Shown: in pieces, positions 13,043 to 24,197 of the stretch | How positions within the stretch are numbered: the first letter of the stretch is position 1 | Layout of the letters: every line of letters begins with the position of its first letter | NCBI RefSeq assembly: GCF_001729745.1 | Contig: NZ_CP017186.1 | Location: 372,001-436,000 of the forward strand | Reading direction: 5' to 3' | DNA: 64,000 nt | From: Enterobacter hormaechei subsp. hoffmannii | GTDB taxonomy: Bacteria > Pseudomonadota > Gammaproteobacteria > Enterobacterales > Enterobacteriaceae | The notes under the pieces: generated by a model | Told to the model about the DNA's origin: nothing | Database searches by the model: none | Seen by the model: the letters and a program-made list of their open reading frames with translations, nothing else | Position numbers and translations under genes: made by a program

Positions 13043-13069
13043 AAACGGGCCGCAGCGCGGCCCGTTTTT
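13043..13069. terminator. Terminator downstream of dcuA
   Basis: The stem AAACGGGCCGC / GCGGCCCGTTT lies between dcuA (stop at 13095, minus) and cutA. The T run is strong only on the plus strand, so minus-strand termination may be partial. Confidence 0.6.
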
Positions 13070-13094
13070 AACTATTTTTACAACGGCTAACCGT

Positions 13095-14396
13095 TTACAG
13101 CACAATGCCGCCGATGATAAAGCCGAGGACCACGCAGAGCGTAATCGCCACCACGCCCGGGATGAGGAACGCGTGGTTAAACACGTATTTACCGATACGG
13201 GTCGAGCCGGTGTCATCCATCTCAACCGCGGCCAGCAGGGTTGGGTAGGTTGGCAGCACGAACAGGGCGGAAACCGCCGCGAAAGAGGCAATCGCCGTCA
13301 GCGGCGTCACGCCCAGCATCAGTGCCGCAGGCATTAGCGCTTTGGTGGTCGCAGCCTGGGAGTACAGCAGCGTTGCGGCAAAGAACAGCACCACCGCCAG
13401 TAGCCACGGATAGTTGTGCAGCAGGTCGCCTGCAACTGTCTGGATATCGCTGATGTGCGCTTTCACGAAGGTGTCACCGAGCCACGCCACACCCAGCACG
13501 CACACGCAGGCGCTCATACCGGATTTGAAGGTGCTGGCGTTCAGCACTTCGCTGGTGTCGATTTTACAGGTGATACTGATCAGCGTCGCGATGGTCAGCA
13601 TAAATACCACAATCGCTTCGTTACGCGGCAGAACCGGGTTCTGGATCAGACCTACCGTATCGCTGATGGCGGTCGCGTAGAACATCACGGCGACGATACC
13701 AATCAGGAACAGCAGCACGGAGCGTTTTGCATGCGGCTTCAGCTCAAAGACCTGGCTACCGCGCAGGCTCACTTCACCTTTTGCCAGGCGCTCCTGGTAA
13801 ACCGGATCGTCTTTCAGCTCGGCGCCGAGGAAGTTACACAGCACGGCAGTGATCATTACCGCAATCAGCGTGACCGGAATACAGATCGCCAGCAGCGTCA
13901 GATAACTTACGCCCATCGGCTCGAGAATACCCGCGAAAAAGACCACCGCCGCGGAAATGGGCGAGGCGGTGATCGCAATCTGGGAGGCGACTACAGCAAT
14001 AGAAAGAGGGCGAGACGGGCGAATACCCTGCTCTTTCGCCACTTCGGTGATGACCGGCAGCGTGGAGAAAGCGGTATGGCCAGTACCGGCGAGAATGGTC
14101 ATAAACCAGGTCACCAGTGGGGCAAGGAAGGTGATGTATTTTGGATGACGACGCAGCATACGCTCCGCCAGGCTCACCAGGTAGTCCATACCGCCAGCAA
14201 CCTGCATGGCCGCAATGGCAGCGATAACCGCCATGATGATTTCGATAACGTCAAAAGGGATTGCGCCGGGTTTAATCTGAAAGATCAGGGTAAGTACGAG
14301 CACGCCGAGACCGCCGGCAAAGCCGATGCCGATACCCCCGAGTCGTGCGCCCAAATAAATCGCCAACAGGACGATGACGAGTTCTGCTCCAAACAT
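13095..14396 (-). CDS. dcuA: Anaerobic C4-dicarboxylate transporter DcuA
   Basis: DcuA exchanges aspartate, fumarate, malate and succinate across the inner membrane, mainly in anaerobic growth. The 433-residue hydrophobic protein has the same length as E. coli DcuA and nearly the same sequence, with the family's N-terminal MFGAELVIVLLAI and the AGTGHTAFSTLPVI segment. It lies downstream of aspA on the same strand, separated by a hairpin. It supplies aspartate to AspA and removes succinate made by FrdABCD, also encoded in this window. Confidence 0.97.
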   Translation of the reverse strand: MFGAELVIVLLAIYLGARLGGIGIGFAGGLGVLVLTLIFQIKPGAIPFDVIEIIMAVIAAIAAMQVAGGMDYLVSLAERMLRRHPKYITFLAPLVTWFMTILAGTGHTAFSTLPVITEVAKEQGIRPSRPLSIAVVASQIAITASPISAAVVFFAGILEPMGVSYLTLLAICIPVTLIAVMITAVLCNFLGAELKDDPVYQERLAKGEVSLRGSQVFELKPHAKRSVLLFLIGIVAVMFYATAISDTVGLIQNPVLPRNEAIVVFMLTIATLISITCKIDTSEVLNASTFKSGMSACVCVLGVAWLGDTFVKAHISDIQTVAGDLLHNYPWLLAVVLFFAATLLYSQAATTKALMPAALMLGVTPLTAIASFAAVSALFVLPTYPTLLAAVEMDDTGSTRIGKYVFNHAFLIPGVVAITLCVVLGFIIGGIVL

Positions 14397-14464
14397 AAAG
14401 ACCTGCCTTGCTTATTAACAAGTTGATATTGAATTGTTGTGTTTTGGTAACGGCCATAAAGAAA

Positions 14465-14492
14465 AAAGGCACGTCACAAGTGACGTGCCTTT
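14465..14492 (-). terminator. Terminator-like hairpin between aspA and dcuA
   Basis: A perfect 13-bp stem (AAAGGCACGTCAC / GTGACGTGCCTTT, 2-base loop) with a run of A on the plus strand forms a terminator in the aspA direction. Read-through into dcuA is known in E. coli. Confidence 0.85.
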
Positions 14493-14512
14493 CGGAAGCT
14501 TAGCCTGAACGG

Positions 14513-15949
14513 TTACTGTTCGCTTTCATCGGTATATCGTTTCGCTTTATATGCCGGGTGCATCAGGTTCTGGGCGGAGAAGATATCGTCCAGTTCGGCT
14601 TCGGTCAACAATCCTCGCTCGAGAACCACCTCACGCACGCTCTTACCGGTTTCGGCACAAATCTTCCCGACGATATCGCCGTTGTGGTGGCCGATGAACG
14701 GGTTGAGGTAGGTGACGATGCCGATTGAGTTATAGACGTAGCCTTCACACACTTCTTTATTCGCGGTGATGCCGTTAATGCATTTTTCCAGCAGGTTGTA
14801 GCAGGCGTTGGTCAGAATGTGGATAGATTCAAACATCGCCTGGCCAATCACCGGCTCCATTACGTTCAGCTGGAGTTGACCGGCTTCGGAGGCCATGGTG
14901 ACGGTCGTATCGTTACCAATAACCTTGAAGCAAACCTGGTTCACCACTTCAGGCACCACCGGGTTCACTTTAGCTGGCATGATGGATGAACCCGCCTGCA
15001 ACTCTGGCAGGTTGATTTCATTCAGGCCAGCGCGCGGACCGGAGGAGAGCAGGCGCAGGTCGTTACAGATTTTGGACAGTTTCACCGCCAGACGTTTCAA
15101 TGCGCTGTGCACCATCACGTAGGCGCCGCAGTCTGAGGTGGCTTCAATCAGGTCTTCTGCAGGCACAACCGGCAGGTTGGACACTTCAGCCAGCTTCTGT
15201 ACCGCCAGCTGCTGATAGCCATCCGGGGTGTTCAGGCGTGTACCGATGGCGGTAGCGCCCAGGTTCACTTCCAGCAGCAGTTCGGACGTGCGCAGCAGGT
15301 TTTTGGTCTCTTCGTTCAACAGCACGTTAAACGCGTGGAACTCCTGGCCGAGGGTCATTGGCACCGCGTCCTGCAGCTGGGTACGACCCATTTTCAGGAT
15401 GTCCTGGAACTCAACGGCTTTACGCTGGAAGCCATCACCCAGCTGATTAATCGCGTCGACCAGTTTGACGACAGAGGCATACACCGCGATGCGGAAGCCG
15501 GTTGGGTAGGCGTCGTTGGTGGACTGACATTTGTTAACGTGGTCGTTCGGGTTCAGGTACTGGTATTCACCTTTCTGATGACCCATCAGCTCCAGGCCGA
15601 TGTTTGCCAGCACTTCGTTGGTGTTCATGTTGACGGAGGTGCCTGCGCCGCCCTGATAGACGTCAACCGGGAACTGATCCATGCATTTGCCGTTGTTCAG
15701 CACTTCATCGCACGCGGCGATAATCGCATTTGCAGCGCTTTTAGGAATGGTTTGCAGCTCTTTGTTTGCCAGAGCCGCGGCTTTTTTTACCATCACCATG
15801 CCACGCACAAATTCAGGGATGTCGCTGATTTTGCTGTTGCTGATGTAGAAGTTTTCAATCGCTCTCAGAGTGTGAACACCATAGTAGGCATCCGCTGGAA
15901 CTTCCCTGGTACCCAACAAATCTTCTTCGATACGAATGTTGTTTAACAT
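14513..15949 (-). CDS. aspA: Aspartate ammonia-lyase (aspartase)
   Basis: Aspartase converts L-aspartate to fumarate and ammonia, feeding fumarate respiration. The 478-residue cytoplasmic protein belongs to the fumarase/aspartase superfamily and shows the signature [11 protein letters not shown], whose Ser is the catalytic base, plus the TSVNMNTNE segment. The frame is open to 15991, but the ATG at 15949 has AGAAGG seven bases upstream and gives the E. coli start ([11 protein letters not shown]). A CRP-like site lies upstream at 16136. Confidence 0.97.
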   Translation of the reverse strand: MLNNIRIEEDLLGTREVPADAYYGVHTLRAIENFYISNSKISDIPEFVRGMVMVKKAAALANKELQTIPKSAANAIIAACDEVLNNGKCMDQFPVDVYQGGAGTSVNMNTNEVLANIGLELMGHQKGEYQYLNPNDHVNKCQSTNDAYPTGFRIAVYASVVKLVDAINQLGDGFQRKAVEFQDILKMGRTQLQDAVPMTLGQEFHAFNVLLNEETKNLLRTSELLLEVNLGATAIGTRLNTPDGYQQLAVQKLAEVSNLPVVPAEDLIEATSDCGAYVMVHSALKRLAVKLSKICNDLRLLSSGPRAGLNEINLPELQAGSSIMPAKVNPVVPEVVNQVCFKVIGNDTTVTMASEAGQLQLNVMEPVIGQAMFESIHILTNACYNLLEKCINGITANKEVCEGYVYNSIGIVTYLNPFIGHHNGDIVGKICAETGKSVREVVLERGLLTEAELDDIFSAQNLMHPAYKAKRYTDESEQ

Positions 15950-16135
15950 GTGAACCTTCTTTTCAAGCTGCCGATGGATTGTACTAAACACACAGTAGAT
16001 ATGTGGTTTTGAATATTTTATGACCGACGATTATTCCCTCAATCGGCCAGATGTTCGAGATCATATGCTGATGATAGCGAATTGCCGTAAGCTGGATCAC
16101 TTATTATCGACCCGATTTCATGATAATTATTAATC

Positions 16136-16151
16136 TGTGAAATATGTCACC
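16136..16151. promoter_or_regulatory. CRP-like site in the aspA-fxsA intergenic region
   Basis: TGTGA-AATATG-TCACC differs from the CRP consensus by one end base. It lies 187 bp upstream of aspA, which is catabolite-activated in E. coli. The 15950-16284 gap is AT-rich and divergent between aspA and fxsA. I see no gene in it and could not place promoters firmly. Confidence 0.5.
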
Positions 16152-16284
16152 GCTTTAATATTTCCAGAAAAAATATCCGTGCAAACCGATTGAATTTTGG
16201 CTAACCGTCACCATTTCTTATCTACGCGCTTCGCGAACACATTCAGTCAGGGGCCAGAAGGCACCTGCCACACAGGAGATGCCA

Positions 16285-16749
16285 GTGCGCTGGATACCAT
16301 TTATTGCTTTCTTTCTTTATGTTTACATTGAGATTTCCATTTTCATCCAGGTTGCCCATGTGCTGGGCGTCCTGCTGACGCTGATTCTGGTGATCTTCAC
16401 CTCCGTCATCGGCATGTCGCTGGTGCGCAATCAGGGTTTCAAAAATTTCCTGTTAATGCAGCAGAAGATGGCCGCAGGTGAAAGCCCGGCCGCCGAGATG
16501 ATCAAAAGCGTGTCGCTGATTATTGCTGGCCTGCTGCTGATCCTGCCGGGCTTCTTTACAGACTTCCTCGGCCTGCTGTTGCTGTTGCCGCCGGTGCAGA
16601 AGCATCTGACCATGAAGCTGCTGCCGCATCTGCGTTTCAGCCGTATGCCAGGCGGTGGTTTCAGCACCGGCCCGGGCGATACCTTTGAAGGGGAATATCA
16701 GCGTAAGGATGAGCAGCGCGACCGGTTAGATCATAAAGACGATCGGTAA
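16285..16749 (+). CDS. fxsA: Membrane protein FxsA
   Basis: FxsA is a small inner-membrane protein; when overproduced in E. coli it relieves F-plasmid exclusion of phage T7. This 154-residue version has three or four hydrophobic segments and a hydrophilic C-terminal tail (EGEYQRKDEQRDRLDHKDDR), nearly identical to E. coli. An ATG at 16279 abuts the Shine-Dalgarno AGGAG (16274-16278). The in-frame GTG at 16285 is six bases from it and gives the E. coli N-terminus (RW-PFIA), so I chose GTG. Confidence 0.92.
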   Translation: MRWIPFIAFFLYVYIEISIFIQVAHVLGVLLTLILVIFTSVIGMSLVRNQGFKNFLLMQQKMAAGESPAAEMIKSVSLIIAGLLLILPGFFTDFLGLLLLLPPVQKHLTMKLLPHLRFSRMPGGGFSTGPGDTFEGEYQRKDEQRDRLDHKDDR

Positions 16750-16756
16750 GTTTCTT

Positions 16757-16787
16757 GCCCGGTGGCGCTCGCTCACCGGGCCTGCGG
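16757..16787. repeat. REP-like palindrome at the fxsA/yjeH junction
   Basis: The inverted repeat GCCCGGTGGCGCTCGCTCACCGGGC lies between the convergent genes and overlaps the last codons of yjeH. It may serve as a transcription end for both. Confidence 0.6.
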
Positions 16788-18020
16788 ATTTTGCCGCTTC
16801 GGTAAAAACACCCACAGCCCCGCCAGCATGACGATGGCGTACACACTCTTCCATCCCACCATCGCCAGCAGCAGCAGGCACAGGACACACCCGATAGCCG
16901 CCAGCGCCTTAAAGCGTCCTTTCAGTAGCCGACAGCCCGCCAGCATGCACAACAGATAGATCATGATGAAAATACCGTTGGCGTAGATAATCAGCGCGTC
17001 AAGGTTGATGTCGAGGAGATAAATGGCCAGGGAACTCACCACGCAGCAGCCCAGTACGGTATTCAGCGCATTCACCGGAAGCTGACGCTTTGACAGGCGT
17101 GAGAGGGGGCTATCCGGTTTATAAAGTGCCTGAGACCACACCAGCCGGGCGAAGCTCTGAATATAGATGTTGAGGCTGGCAAAGCAGGCGAGATAGCCAA
17201 TCACGCAGGCTACCCACAGGGCTTTAACGCCAAACAGCTGCACCACGATGCCCGGCAGCGACGCGGCGGCGGCTTTCTCTTCACCGAACGCGTTGAAGTG
17301 CAGCACCAGTACGGTACAGGCCCAGTACACGGTGCCCGCCAGCAGCAGGCCAATCATCAGGGCGCGGGGAAAATCACGCTCGGGCTGTTTAAACTCGGAT
17401 GCCAGATGAGCGAACGCCTCCAGACCGACGAAACACCAGAACATGACGGATAGTGCAGCGAAAAGCTGTGTGTGGTCGATGTCATTAATCGCGGGGAAAG
17501 GAATATCCGCCACCGTAATGTCACCCGCAAACCAGATGGCGACGATCAGCGCGACGATTAACACGGCGACCAGCGTTTGCAGGTTGGCGCTGGAACTGGC
17601 CCCGCGTGAGCCAACCCACCAGATAATCGCCAGCGTGCCGAGTTCAGCCAGCAGCAGCTGTTCATCGTGCCAGCCAAACAGCGCCTGTCCGAAGCCGGTT
17701 GCGATATGCAGGGCTGCCGGAAGGCCAACGGGTATCACCGACAAAAATAGCCAGCCGGTGACGCGTTCCATTCGCGGCCCAAACGCCATGCCGACAAAAT
17801 GCGCTACGCCGCCTGCGCTCGGGAAGTGCCGCCCGAGTATGGCAAAGACAATCGCCACCGGAAACACCAGCACGATCAGCACCGGCCATGCCCAAAGACT
17901 GTTATTGCCGGCAACCAGCGCCGCCAGCGCGGGAACCGCAAAAACGCCCGTGCCTAACAAAGACGTTGAGAGTAAGCCAATGCCCTGCGCCAGCCCCAAC
18001 TCCTGCCTGAGTCCACTCAT
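16773..18020 (-). CDS. yjeH: L-methionine/branched-chain amino-acid exporter YjeH
   Basis: YjeH is an APC-superfamily inner-membrane transporter that exports methionine, leucine, isoleucine and valine in E. coli. The 415-residue protein has the LLGTGVFAVPALAAL segment in the first helix and about 12 hydrophobic helices, and matches E. coli YjeH throughout. It is divergent from groSL. Confidence 0.93.
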   Translation of the reverse strand: MSGLRQELGLAQGIGLLSTSLLGTGVFAVPALAALVAGNNSLWAWPVLIVLVFPVAIVFAILGRHFPSAGGVAHFVGMAFGPRMERVTGWLFLSVIPVGLPAALHIATGFGQALFGWHDEQLLLAELGTLAIIWWVGSRGASSSANLQTLVAVLIVALIVAIWFAGDITVADIPFPAINDIDHTQLFAALSVMFWCFVGLEAFAHLASEFKQPERDFPRALMIGLLLAGTVYWACTVLVLHFNAFGEEKAAAASLPGIVVQLFGVKALWVACVIGYLACFASLNIYIQSFARLVWSQALYKPDSPLSRLSKRQLPVNALNTVLGCCVVSSLAIYLLDINLDALIIYANGIFIMIYLLCMLAGCRLLKGRFKALAAIGCVLCLLLLAMVGWKSVYAIVMLAGLWVFLPKRQNPQAR

Positions 18021-18086
18021 TTACCTCGTCCCGCCACCATCAAAAGAGAGTGGATGGTAACACTTTCGCAAATTTTTTTTCGATTA

Positions 18087-18492
<406 letters not shown>

Positions 18493-18519
18493 TTAACGCA
18501 CGAAACTGTACGAATTTGA

Positions 18520-20178
<1,659 letters not shown>

Positions 20179-20205
20179 TCATGTTGTTCTGAACCTCTCA
20201 GAATG

Positions 20206-20237
20206 AACCCCGGGCAGCGATGCCCGGGGTTTTTTAT
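20206..20237 (+). terminator. Terminator of groSL
   Basis: The stem AACCCCGGGCA / TGCCCGGGGTT with a short loop is followed by a T-rich run, 28 bp after the groL stop. Confidence 0.9.
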
Positions 20238-20319
20238 TGCCCGTCGAGCCGTTACTCAAACAAGATGTGCATGGCGGAAGAGATGCGGTTCCAACACTGA
20301 AAAATCCATTTTTATCTCC

Positions 20320-20781
20320 TCAGAAGAGTAGCTGCATCACCCACATCGAGAGCAGGGCGTTGATGACGCAGACAGCGATGATGTGCGGGTAATATTTCGG
20401 GTTCACGCCCGCGGTGCCGAGGCAGCGGCCCGTGTTTTGCACCGGATTGCCCATCAGGTAGATGGCGGGCAGCAGGATGGTGGCATCATGGCCGCTGAGC
20501 GTGCCGGCGACGACCAGGCTGGCGCAAACCCCCACGCCGCCGCCCATGCTCATCACCGAGGCCAGAAGTACCGTTGCCGCCGCACCCGGAAGCCCCCACA
20601 GGGCCATGATGGGCTCGCATACCCTGCCGACAATATCCAGCAGGCCGGTCACCTTAAGCGCCTGAATGATGACAAACGCCATGACCACGTTCGGCAGCAG
20701 GCTGGTGGTGGCGATGGTAAAGCCGCGGCGGGCGCCATCGATAAACAAGTCCATGATATTTTTACGCGTCTGGGCGATCAT
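20320..20781 (-). CDS. yjiG: YjiG-like inner-membrane protein (nucleoside-recognition/Gate domain)
   Basis: The 153-residue membrane protein is closely similar to E. coli YjiG, with conserved MDLFIDGARRGF, NVVMAFVIIQAL and LMGNPVQN segments. It belongs to the Gate/SpoV-like fold, usually found as two half-proteins forming one transporter, of uncertain substrate. The frame is open to 20823. The ATG at 20781 is preceded by CAGGAGG and gives the E. coli N-terminus. It overlaps the end of yjiH by four bases (ATGA), so the two are translationally coupled. In E. coli the pair lies elsewhere, next to iadA. Confidence 0.85.
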   Translation of the reverse strand: MIAQTRKNIMDLFIDGARRGFTIATTSLLPNVVMAFVIIQALKVTGLLDIVGRVCEPIMALWGLPGAAATVLLASVMSMGGGVGVCASLVVAGTLSGHDATILLPAIYLMGNPVQNTGRCLGTAGVNPKYYPHIIAVCVINALLSMWVMQLLF

Positions 20782-21425
20782 TTTTCCTCCTGAACGCGAC
20801 GAACTTCCATGTGGGCGATCCACAGTCGCAGGAAGTTCGCGCCAACGAATTTGAACACCAGAATGACCGCCAGCGGCGCGATCACCGGGACGGTAATAAA
20901 GGTAAAAAGTGCGGCACCGGAAGAAAAATAGTTGGTAATAATGGCGCTACCGCTGGTCTGGAAGGTGGCGAAAATGGCGCGTTCATGGTCAGTAATCGCC
21001 CCTTCGTCGGTCAACTCTTTGGTCATCCCTGCGGCTGCATCGGTATTTTGCAGGTTGGCGATAAGCGCCAGAGAGCAGATGCCCGGCACGCCGAGCAGCG
21101 GGCGCAGAATGGGCGTCATGAGCTGTTGTGCGGCGCGCAGCCCGCCCAGCCCCTCGGTAACGGCAATGATCCCGAGCGATAAAATGACTGAGGGCGCCAG
21201 TTCAAGGGCAAACAAAAAACCGTCTTTCGCTCCTGTGCCACCCTCGCCGCGAAACGTTAGGGCGCCGTTCACCGGTCCAAAGCTGCCGTTCAGAACGGTA
21301 AAATCCAGCACGCGCCACCATTCAGTACTTTTGGCGAAAAAACCTGAGAAAAATACGATGGTGAGCACGAACGCCAGATAGCCCACCCAGGTTACTTTTT
21401 CCTCTCCTGAGGATGATGCACTCAT
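20778..21425 (-). CDS. yjiH: YjiH-like inner-membrane protein (Gate domain partner)
   Basis: The 215-residue polytopic protein has the YjiH pattern: W-GYLAF at the N-terminus, a SV-LSLGI helix, LRPLLGVPG and TDAAAGMTKEL. It is probably the partner of the overlapping yjiG product in one transporter. Function in the family is not settled; linkage to isoaspartyl dipeptidase in other genomes hints at peptide or amino-acid transport. Here iadA is absent. The pair is inserted between groL and yjeI compared with E. coli. Confidence 0.8.
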   Translation of the reverse strand: MSASSSGEEKVTWVGYLAFVLTIVFFSGFFAKSTEWWRVLDFTVLNGSFGPVNGALTFRGEGGTGAKDGFLFALELAPSVILSLGIIAVTEGLGGLRAAQQLMTPILRPLLGVPGICSLALIANLQNTDAAAGMTKELTDEGAITDHERAIFATFQTSGSAIITNYFSSGAALFTFITVPVIAPLAVILVFKFVGANFLRLWIAHMEVRRVQEEK

Positions 21426-21448
21426 GAAACCCCCTTTTTTTTAGTCCC

Positions 21449-21463
21449 GTACAAAAGTTGTAC
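21449..21463. promoter_or_regulatory. Perfect palindrome upstream of yjiHG, likely operator
   Basis: GTACAA-AAG-TTGTAC is a perfect 6-bp inverted repeat 24 bp upstream of the yjiH start. The TTGTAC/GTACAA half sites resemble those bound by GntR-type repressors, but the regulator is unknown. Confidence 0.5.
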
Positions 21464-21659
21464 GTCGCATCACTAAAAACGATCGGGGGCTAAAACACGA
21501 TATCCCAAAGGTTATTATCAGAATTCATTTAAGATGTCGGAGGAGTGCCAGCGGAATCTGGCTCGCAGAAATGCTCAGCATTTTTCTTTTGGTCATCTTT
21601 TTAGTATAAGGTTTACACGCGGACAACTACTGTCCAGCTTATTGAAAACGAGGAATAAC

Positions 21660-22013
21660 ATGCGCATAAAAGTCTGTGCAGGGATTGTAGGTGCAGCATT
21701 GCTGCTGGCGGGTTGTAGCACCAGCAATGAGCTGACGGCAGCGGGCCAGAGCGTTCGCTTTGTGGAAGATAAGCCGGGCAGCGAATGCCAGCTGTTAGGC
21801 ACCGCCTCTGGCGAGCAAAGCAACTGGATGTCAGGGCAGCACGGCGAGGAGGGCGGCTCTATGCGCGGTGCGGCCAATGCCCTGCGTAATCAGGCTGCGG
21901 CAATGGGCGGCAACGTGATTTACGGGGTGAGCAGCCCGACGCAGGGTATGCTGTCCAGCTTTGTGCCAACCGCCAGCCAGATGAACGGCCAGGTCTATAA
22001 GTGCCCGAACTGA
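21660..22013 (+). CDS. yjeI: Lipoprotein YjeI (DUF4156)
   Basis: The 117-residue protein has a lipoprotein signal peptide with lipobox LLAGC (Cys19). The mature part carries ECQLLGTASGEQSNW and MRGAANALRNQAAAMGGNVI, matching E. coli YjeI. It probably sits in the envelope; its function is unknown. The frame is open to 21534, but the ATG at 21660 follows a GAGGAA and is the E. coli start. Confidence 0.92.
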   Translation: MRIKVCAGIVGAALLLAGCSTSNELTAAGQSVRFVEDKPGSECQLLGTASGEQSNWMSGQHGEEGGSMRGAANALRNQAAAMGGNVIYGVSSPTQGMLSSFVPTASQMNGQVYKCPN

Positions 22014-22023
22014 TATAACATTT

Positions 22024-22069
22024 TGATGGCGCTGCCGCTTTACCTGTAGGCAGGTAAGCGTAGCGCCAC
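22024..22069. repeat. REP-like palindrome after yjeI
   Basis: The inverted repeat GGCGCTGCCGCTTTACCTG / CAGGTAAGCGTAGCGCC is followed by a T run (22074-22080). It probably doubles as a terminator for yjeI, which converges with epmB. Confidence 0.65.
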
Positions 22070-22078
22070 CTGCTTTTT

Positions 22079-23107
22079 TTACTGCTGCCGCAGCTGCAAA
22101 TCCAGCGGCGTCTTACTCGGCTCTCCGCCAATCTCACGTGCCAGCTTCGGCACCATATAACCTGAAACCAGCGTTAACAGCTCGCGCATAATCTTCCGGG
22201 CCTCTTCATCCGTCACCATGAAGTGCGCCGCGCCCTGGACGCGATCCAGAACATGCAGGTAATAGGGCATTACGCCCGCATCAAATAAGGCATTGCTGAG
22301 ATCGGCCAACACGTGGGCGCTGTCGTTCACGCCGCGCAGTAATACGCTCTGGTTGAGCAGCGTCACGCCTGCCATTCGCATACGCGTCATCGCCGCACGA
22401 AAGTCCGCGTCAATTTCATTTGCATGGTTGATATGGTTTACCAGCAGCACCTGTAAACGGGACTGCTCCAGGCGCGTGACCAGGGCGTCGGTGATACGCG
22501 CCGGGATGACGATCGGTAAACGGCTGTGAATGCGCAGACGCTTAATGTGCGGGATGGTCTCAAGTTGAGTCAGCAGCCAGTCCAGCTCATGATCTTTTGC
22601 CATCAGCGGGTCGCCGCCGGAAAAGATGATTTCATCCAGTTCCGGATGCGCTGCGATGTAGTCCAGCGCCACCTGCCAGTTGCGCTTATTACCCTGATTT
22701 TCGGCGTACGGGAAGTGGCGACGGAAGCAATAGCGGCAATTTACCGCGCACCCGCCCTTAACCAGCAGCAGGGCACGATTGCGGTATTTATGCAGTAAAC
22801 CCGGTACAACACTGTTCTGCTCTTCCAGCGGATCGGTGCTGTATCCGGGGGCGGTAATAAACTCATCCTGAGAGGTCAGCGTTTGTTTTAATAATGGATC
22901 ATCAGGGTTACCCTTTTCCATTCGGGCAACAAACGCGCGGGGAACGCGCAGGGCGAAAAGGCGCTTCGCCTCACGGCCTGCACGCAACGCTTCGTGCTGT
23001 TCGAGGTCTAAAAGACGCAGCAATTCATCAGGACTGGTGATTACATCGGCAAGTTGCGATAACCAATCTTCTCTGGACGGGGTGTTTAGGGTTACAATAT
23101 GCGCCAT
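22079..23107 (-). CDS. epmB: EF-P (R)-beta-lysylation pathway lysine 2,3-aminomutase EpmB
   Basis: EpmB is a radical-SAM enzyme that turns (S)-alpha-lysine into (R)-beta-lysine, the form EpmA attaches to EF-P. The 342-residue protein shows the iron-sulfur motif CAVNCRYC (Cys 120, 124, 127) and a GGDP SAM-binding turn. It is divergent from efp with only 40 bp between start codons, and EpmA is encoded 9 kb away in the same window. Confidence 0.96.
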   Translation of the reverse strand: MAHIVTLNTPSREDWLSQLADVITSPDELLRLLDLEQHEALRAGREAKRLFALRVPRAFVARMEKGNPDDPLLKQTLTSQDEFITAPGYSTDPLEEQNSVVPGLLHKYRNRALLLVKGGCAVNCRYCFRRHFPYAENQGNKRNWQVALDYIAAHPELDEIIFSGGDPLMAKDHELDWLLTQLETIPHIKRLRIHSRLPIVIPARITDALVTRLEQSRLQVLLVNHINHANEIDADFRAAMTRMRMAGVTLLNQSVLLRGVNDSAHVLADLSNALFDAGVMPYYLHVLDRVQGAAHFMVTDEEARKIMRELLTLVSGYMVPKLAREIGGEPSKTPLDLQLRQQ

Positions 23108-23147
23108 TTTGTGGCTTAGCTACCAGTTAACAAATTTAGAGGGCCTT

Positions 23148-23714
23148 ATGGCAACGTACTATAGCAACGATTTTCGTGCTGGTCTTAAAATCATGATGGA
23201 CGGCGAACCGTACGCGGTTGAAGCCAGCGAATTCGTTAAACCAGGTAAAGGCCAGGCATTTGCGCGCGTTAAGCTGCGCCGCCTGCTGACCGGTACCCGT
23301 GTTGAGAAAACCTTCAAATCTACTGACTCCGCTGAAGGCGCTGATGTTGTCGATATGAACCTGACTTACCTGTACAACGACGGTGAGTTCTGGCACTTCA
23401 TGAACAACGAAACCTTCGAGCAGCTGTCTGCGGACGCGAAAGCGATTGGCGACAACGCCAAGTGGCTGCTGGATCAGGCTGAGTGCATCGTGACCCTGTG
23501 GAACGGTCAGCCTATCGCGGTTACGCCGCCGAACTTCGTTGAGCTGGAAATCGTTGAAACCGATCCAGGTCTGAAAGGTGATACCGCAGGTACTGGCGGC
23601 AAGCCTGCCACCCTGTCTACCGGCGCTGTGGTGAAAGTGCCACTGTTCGTACAGATCGGTGAAGTGATCAAAGTGGATACCCGCTCCGGCGAATACGTAT
23701 CCCGCGTGAAGTAA
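23148..23714 (+). CDS. efp: Translation elongation factor P
   Basis: EF-P enters the ribosomal E site and helps form peptide bonds at polyproline stretches. The 188-residue protein has three beta-barrel domains and the modified residue Lys34 in the PGKGQA loop, matching E. coli. The ATG at 23148 gives this length; the longer open frame upstream overlaps the divergent epmB start and is not used. Confidence 0.98.
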   Translation: MATYYSNDFRAGLKIMMDGEPYAVEASEFVKPGKGQAFARVKLRRLLTGTRVEKTFKSTDSAEGADVVDMNLTYLYNDGEFWHFMNNETFEQLSADAKAIGDNAKWLLDQAECIVTLWNGQPIAVTPPNFVELEIVETDPGLKGDTAGTGGKPATLSTGAVVKVPLFVQIGEVIKVDTRSGEYVSRVK

Positions 23715-23730
23715 TTTACGTCATGATTAA

Positions 23731-23752
23731 AGGCGCAGCGCCCGCTGCGCCT
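23731..23752 (+). terminator. Probable terminator of efp
   Basis: The stem AGGCGCAGC / GCTGCGCCT lies 16 bp after the efp stop and is followed by GATTTTG, a weak T run. Read-through into ecnA is possible. Confidence 0.6.
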
Positions 23753-23771
23753 GATTTTGCAGGCAGGGAAG

Positions 23772-23903
23772 ATGAAACGTACCGTTAAAATTCTGCTTCT
23801 GTTAGCGCTCTCCAGCGCAATTCTCTCCGGCTGCAACACCGCGCGTGGCGTGGGTGAAGATATCCAGGATCTCGGCCATATCATTTCCCATGCGGCCAGC
23901 TAA
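23772..23903 (+). CDS. ecnA: Entericidin A (antidote lipoprotein)
   Basis: This 43-residue lipoprotein has lipobox LSGC (Cys21) followed by NTARGVGEDIQDLG, the family's short amphipathic segment. In E. coli and Citrobacter EcnA is described as the antidote to the toxic EcnB, together forming an envelope toxin-antidote pair. GGGAA precedes the ATG. The paralogue ecnB lies 108 bp downstream with the shared core N-T-x-R-G-V-G-E-D-I. Confidence 0.93.
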   Translation: MKRTVKILLLLALSSAILSGCNTARGVGEDIQDLGHIISHAAS

Positions 23904-24011
23904 TTCCGTCTAATTTTCCTAAAAATTCTTCCTTTTCCGTCAAACGGCAAGATTTTGTCTATTCTTAAGTTGCTATACACAAAATAACTTTGGCTATAAA
24001 AGGAAGATATT

Positions 24012-24158
24012 ATGGTTAAGAAAACAATTGCAGCGATCTTTTCTGTTCTGGTGCTTTCTTCGGTACTGACTGCATGTAACACCACCCGTGGCGTAGGGGA
24101 AGATATCTCCGACGGTGGTAGCGCGATTTCTGGCGCAGCAACTAAAGCTCAGAACTAA
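24012..24158 (+). CDS. ecnB: Entericidin B (bacteriolytic lipoprotein)
   Basis: This 48-residue lipoprotein has the length of E. coli EcnB, with lipobox LTAC (Cys22) and mature [14 protein letters not shown]. In E. coli ecnB is induced by sigma-S in stationary phase at high osmolarity and repressed through EnvZ/OmpR. AGGAAG is eight bases upstream of the ATG. It converges on a LuxR-type regulator gene, with a shared hairpin between the stops. Confidence 0.93.
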   Translation: MVKKTIAAIFSVLVLSSVLTACNTTRGVGEDISDGGSAISGAATKAQN

Positions 24159-24165
24159 TGTAAGC

Positions 24166-24197
24166 GACGGTACGGCAAGTTCTTACACCGTACCGTC
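24166..24197. terminator. Convergent hairpin after ecnB and ecnR
   Basis: GACGGTACGG (24166-24175) pairs with CCGTACCGTC (24188-24197). The right arm overlaps the stop of the minus-strand regulator gene. There is no clear T run. Confidence 0.55.

Noticed and set aside
13416..14426. 336-residue plus-strand frame inside dcuA
   Set aside because: It is a shadow of dcuA; the translated product is His/Asn/Gln-rich and not membrane-like.
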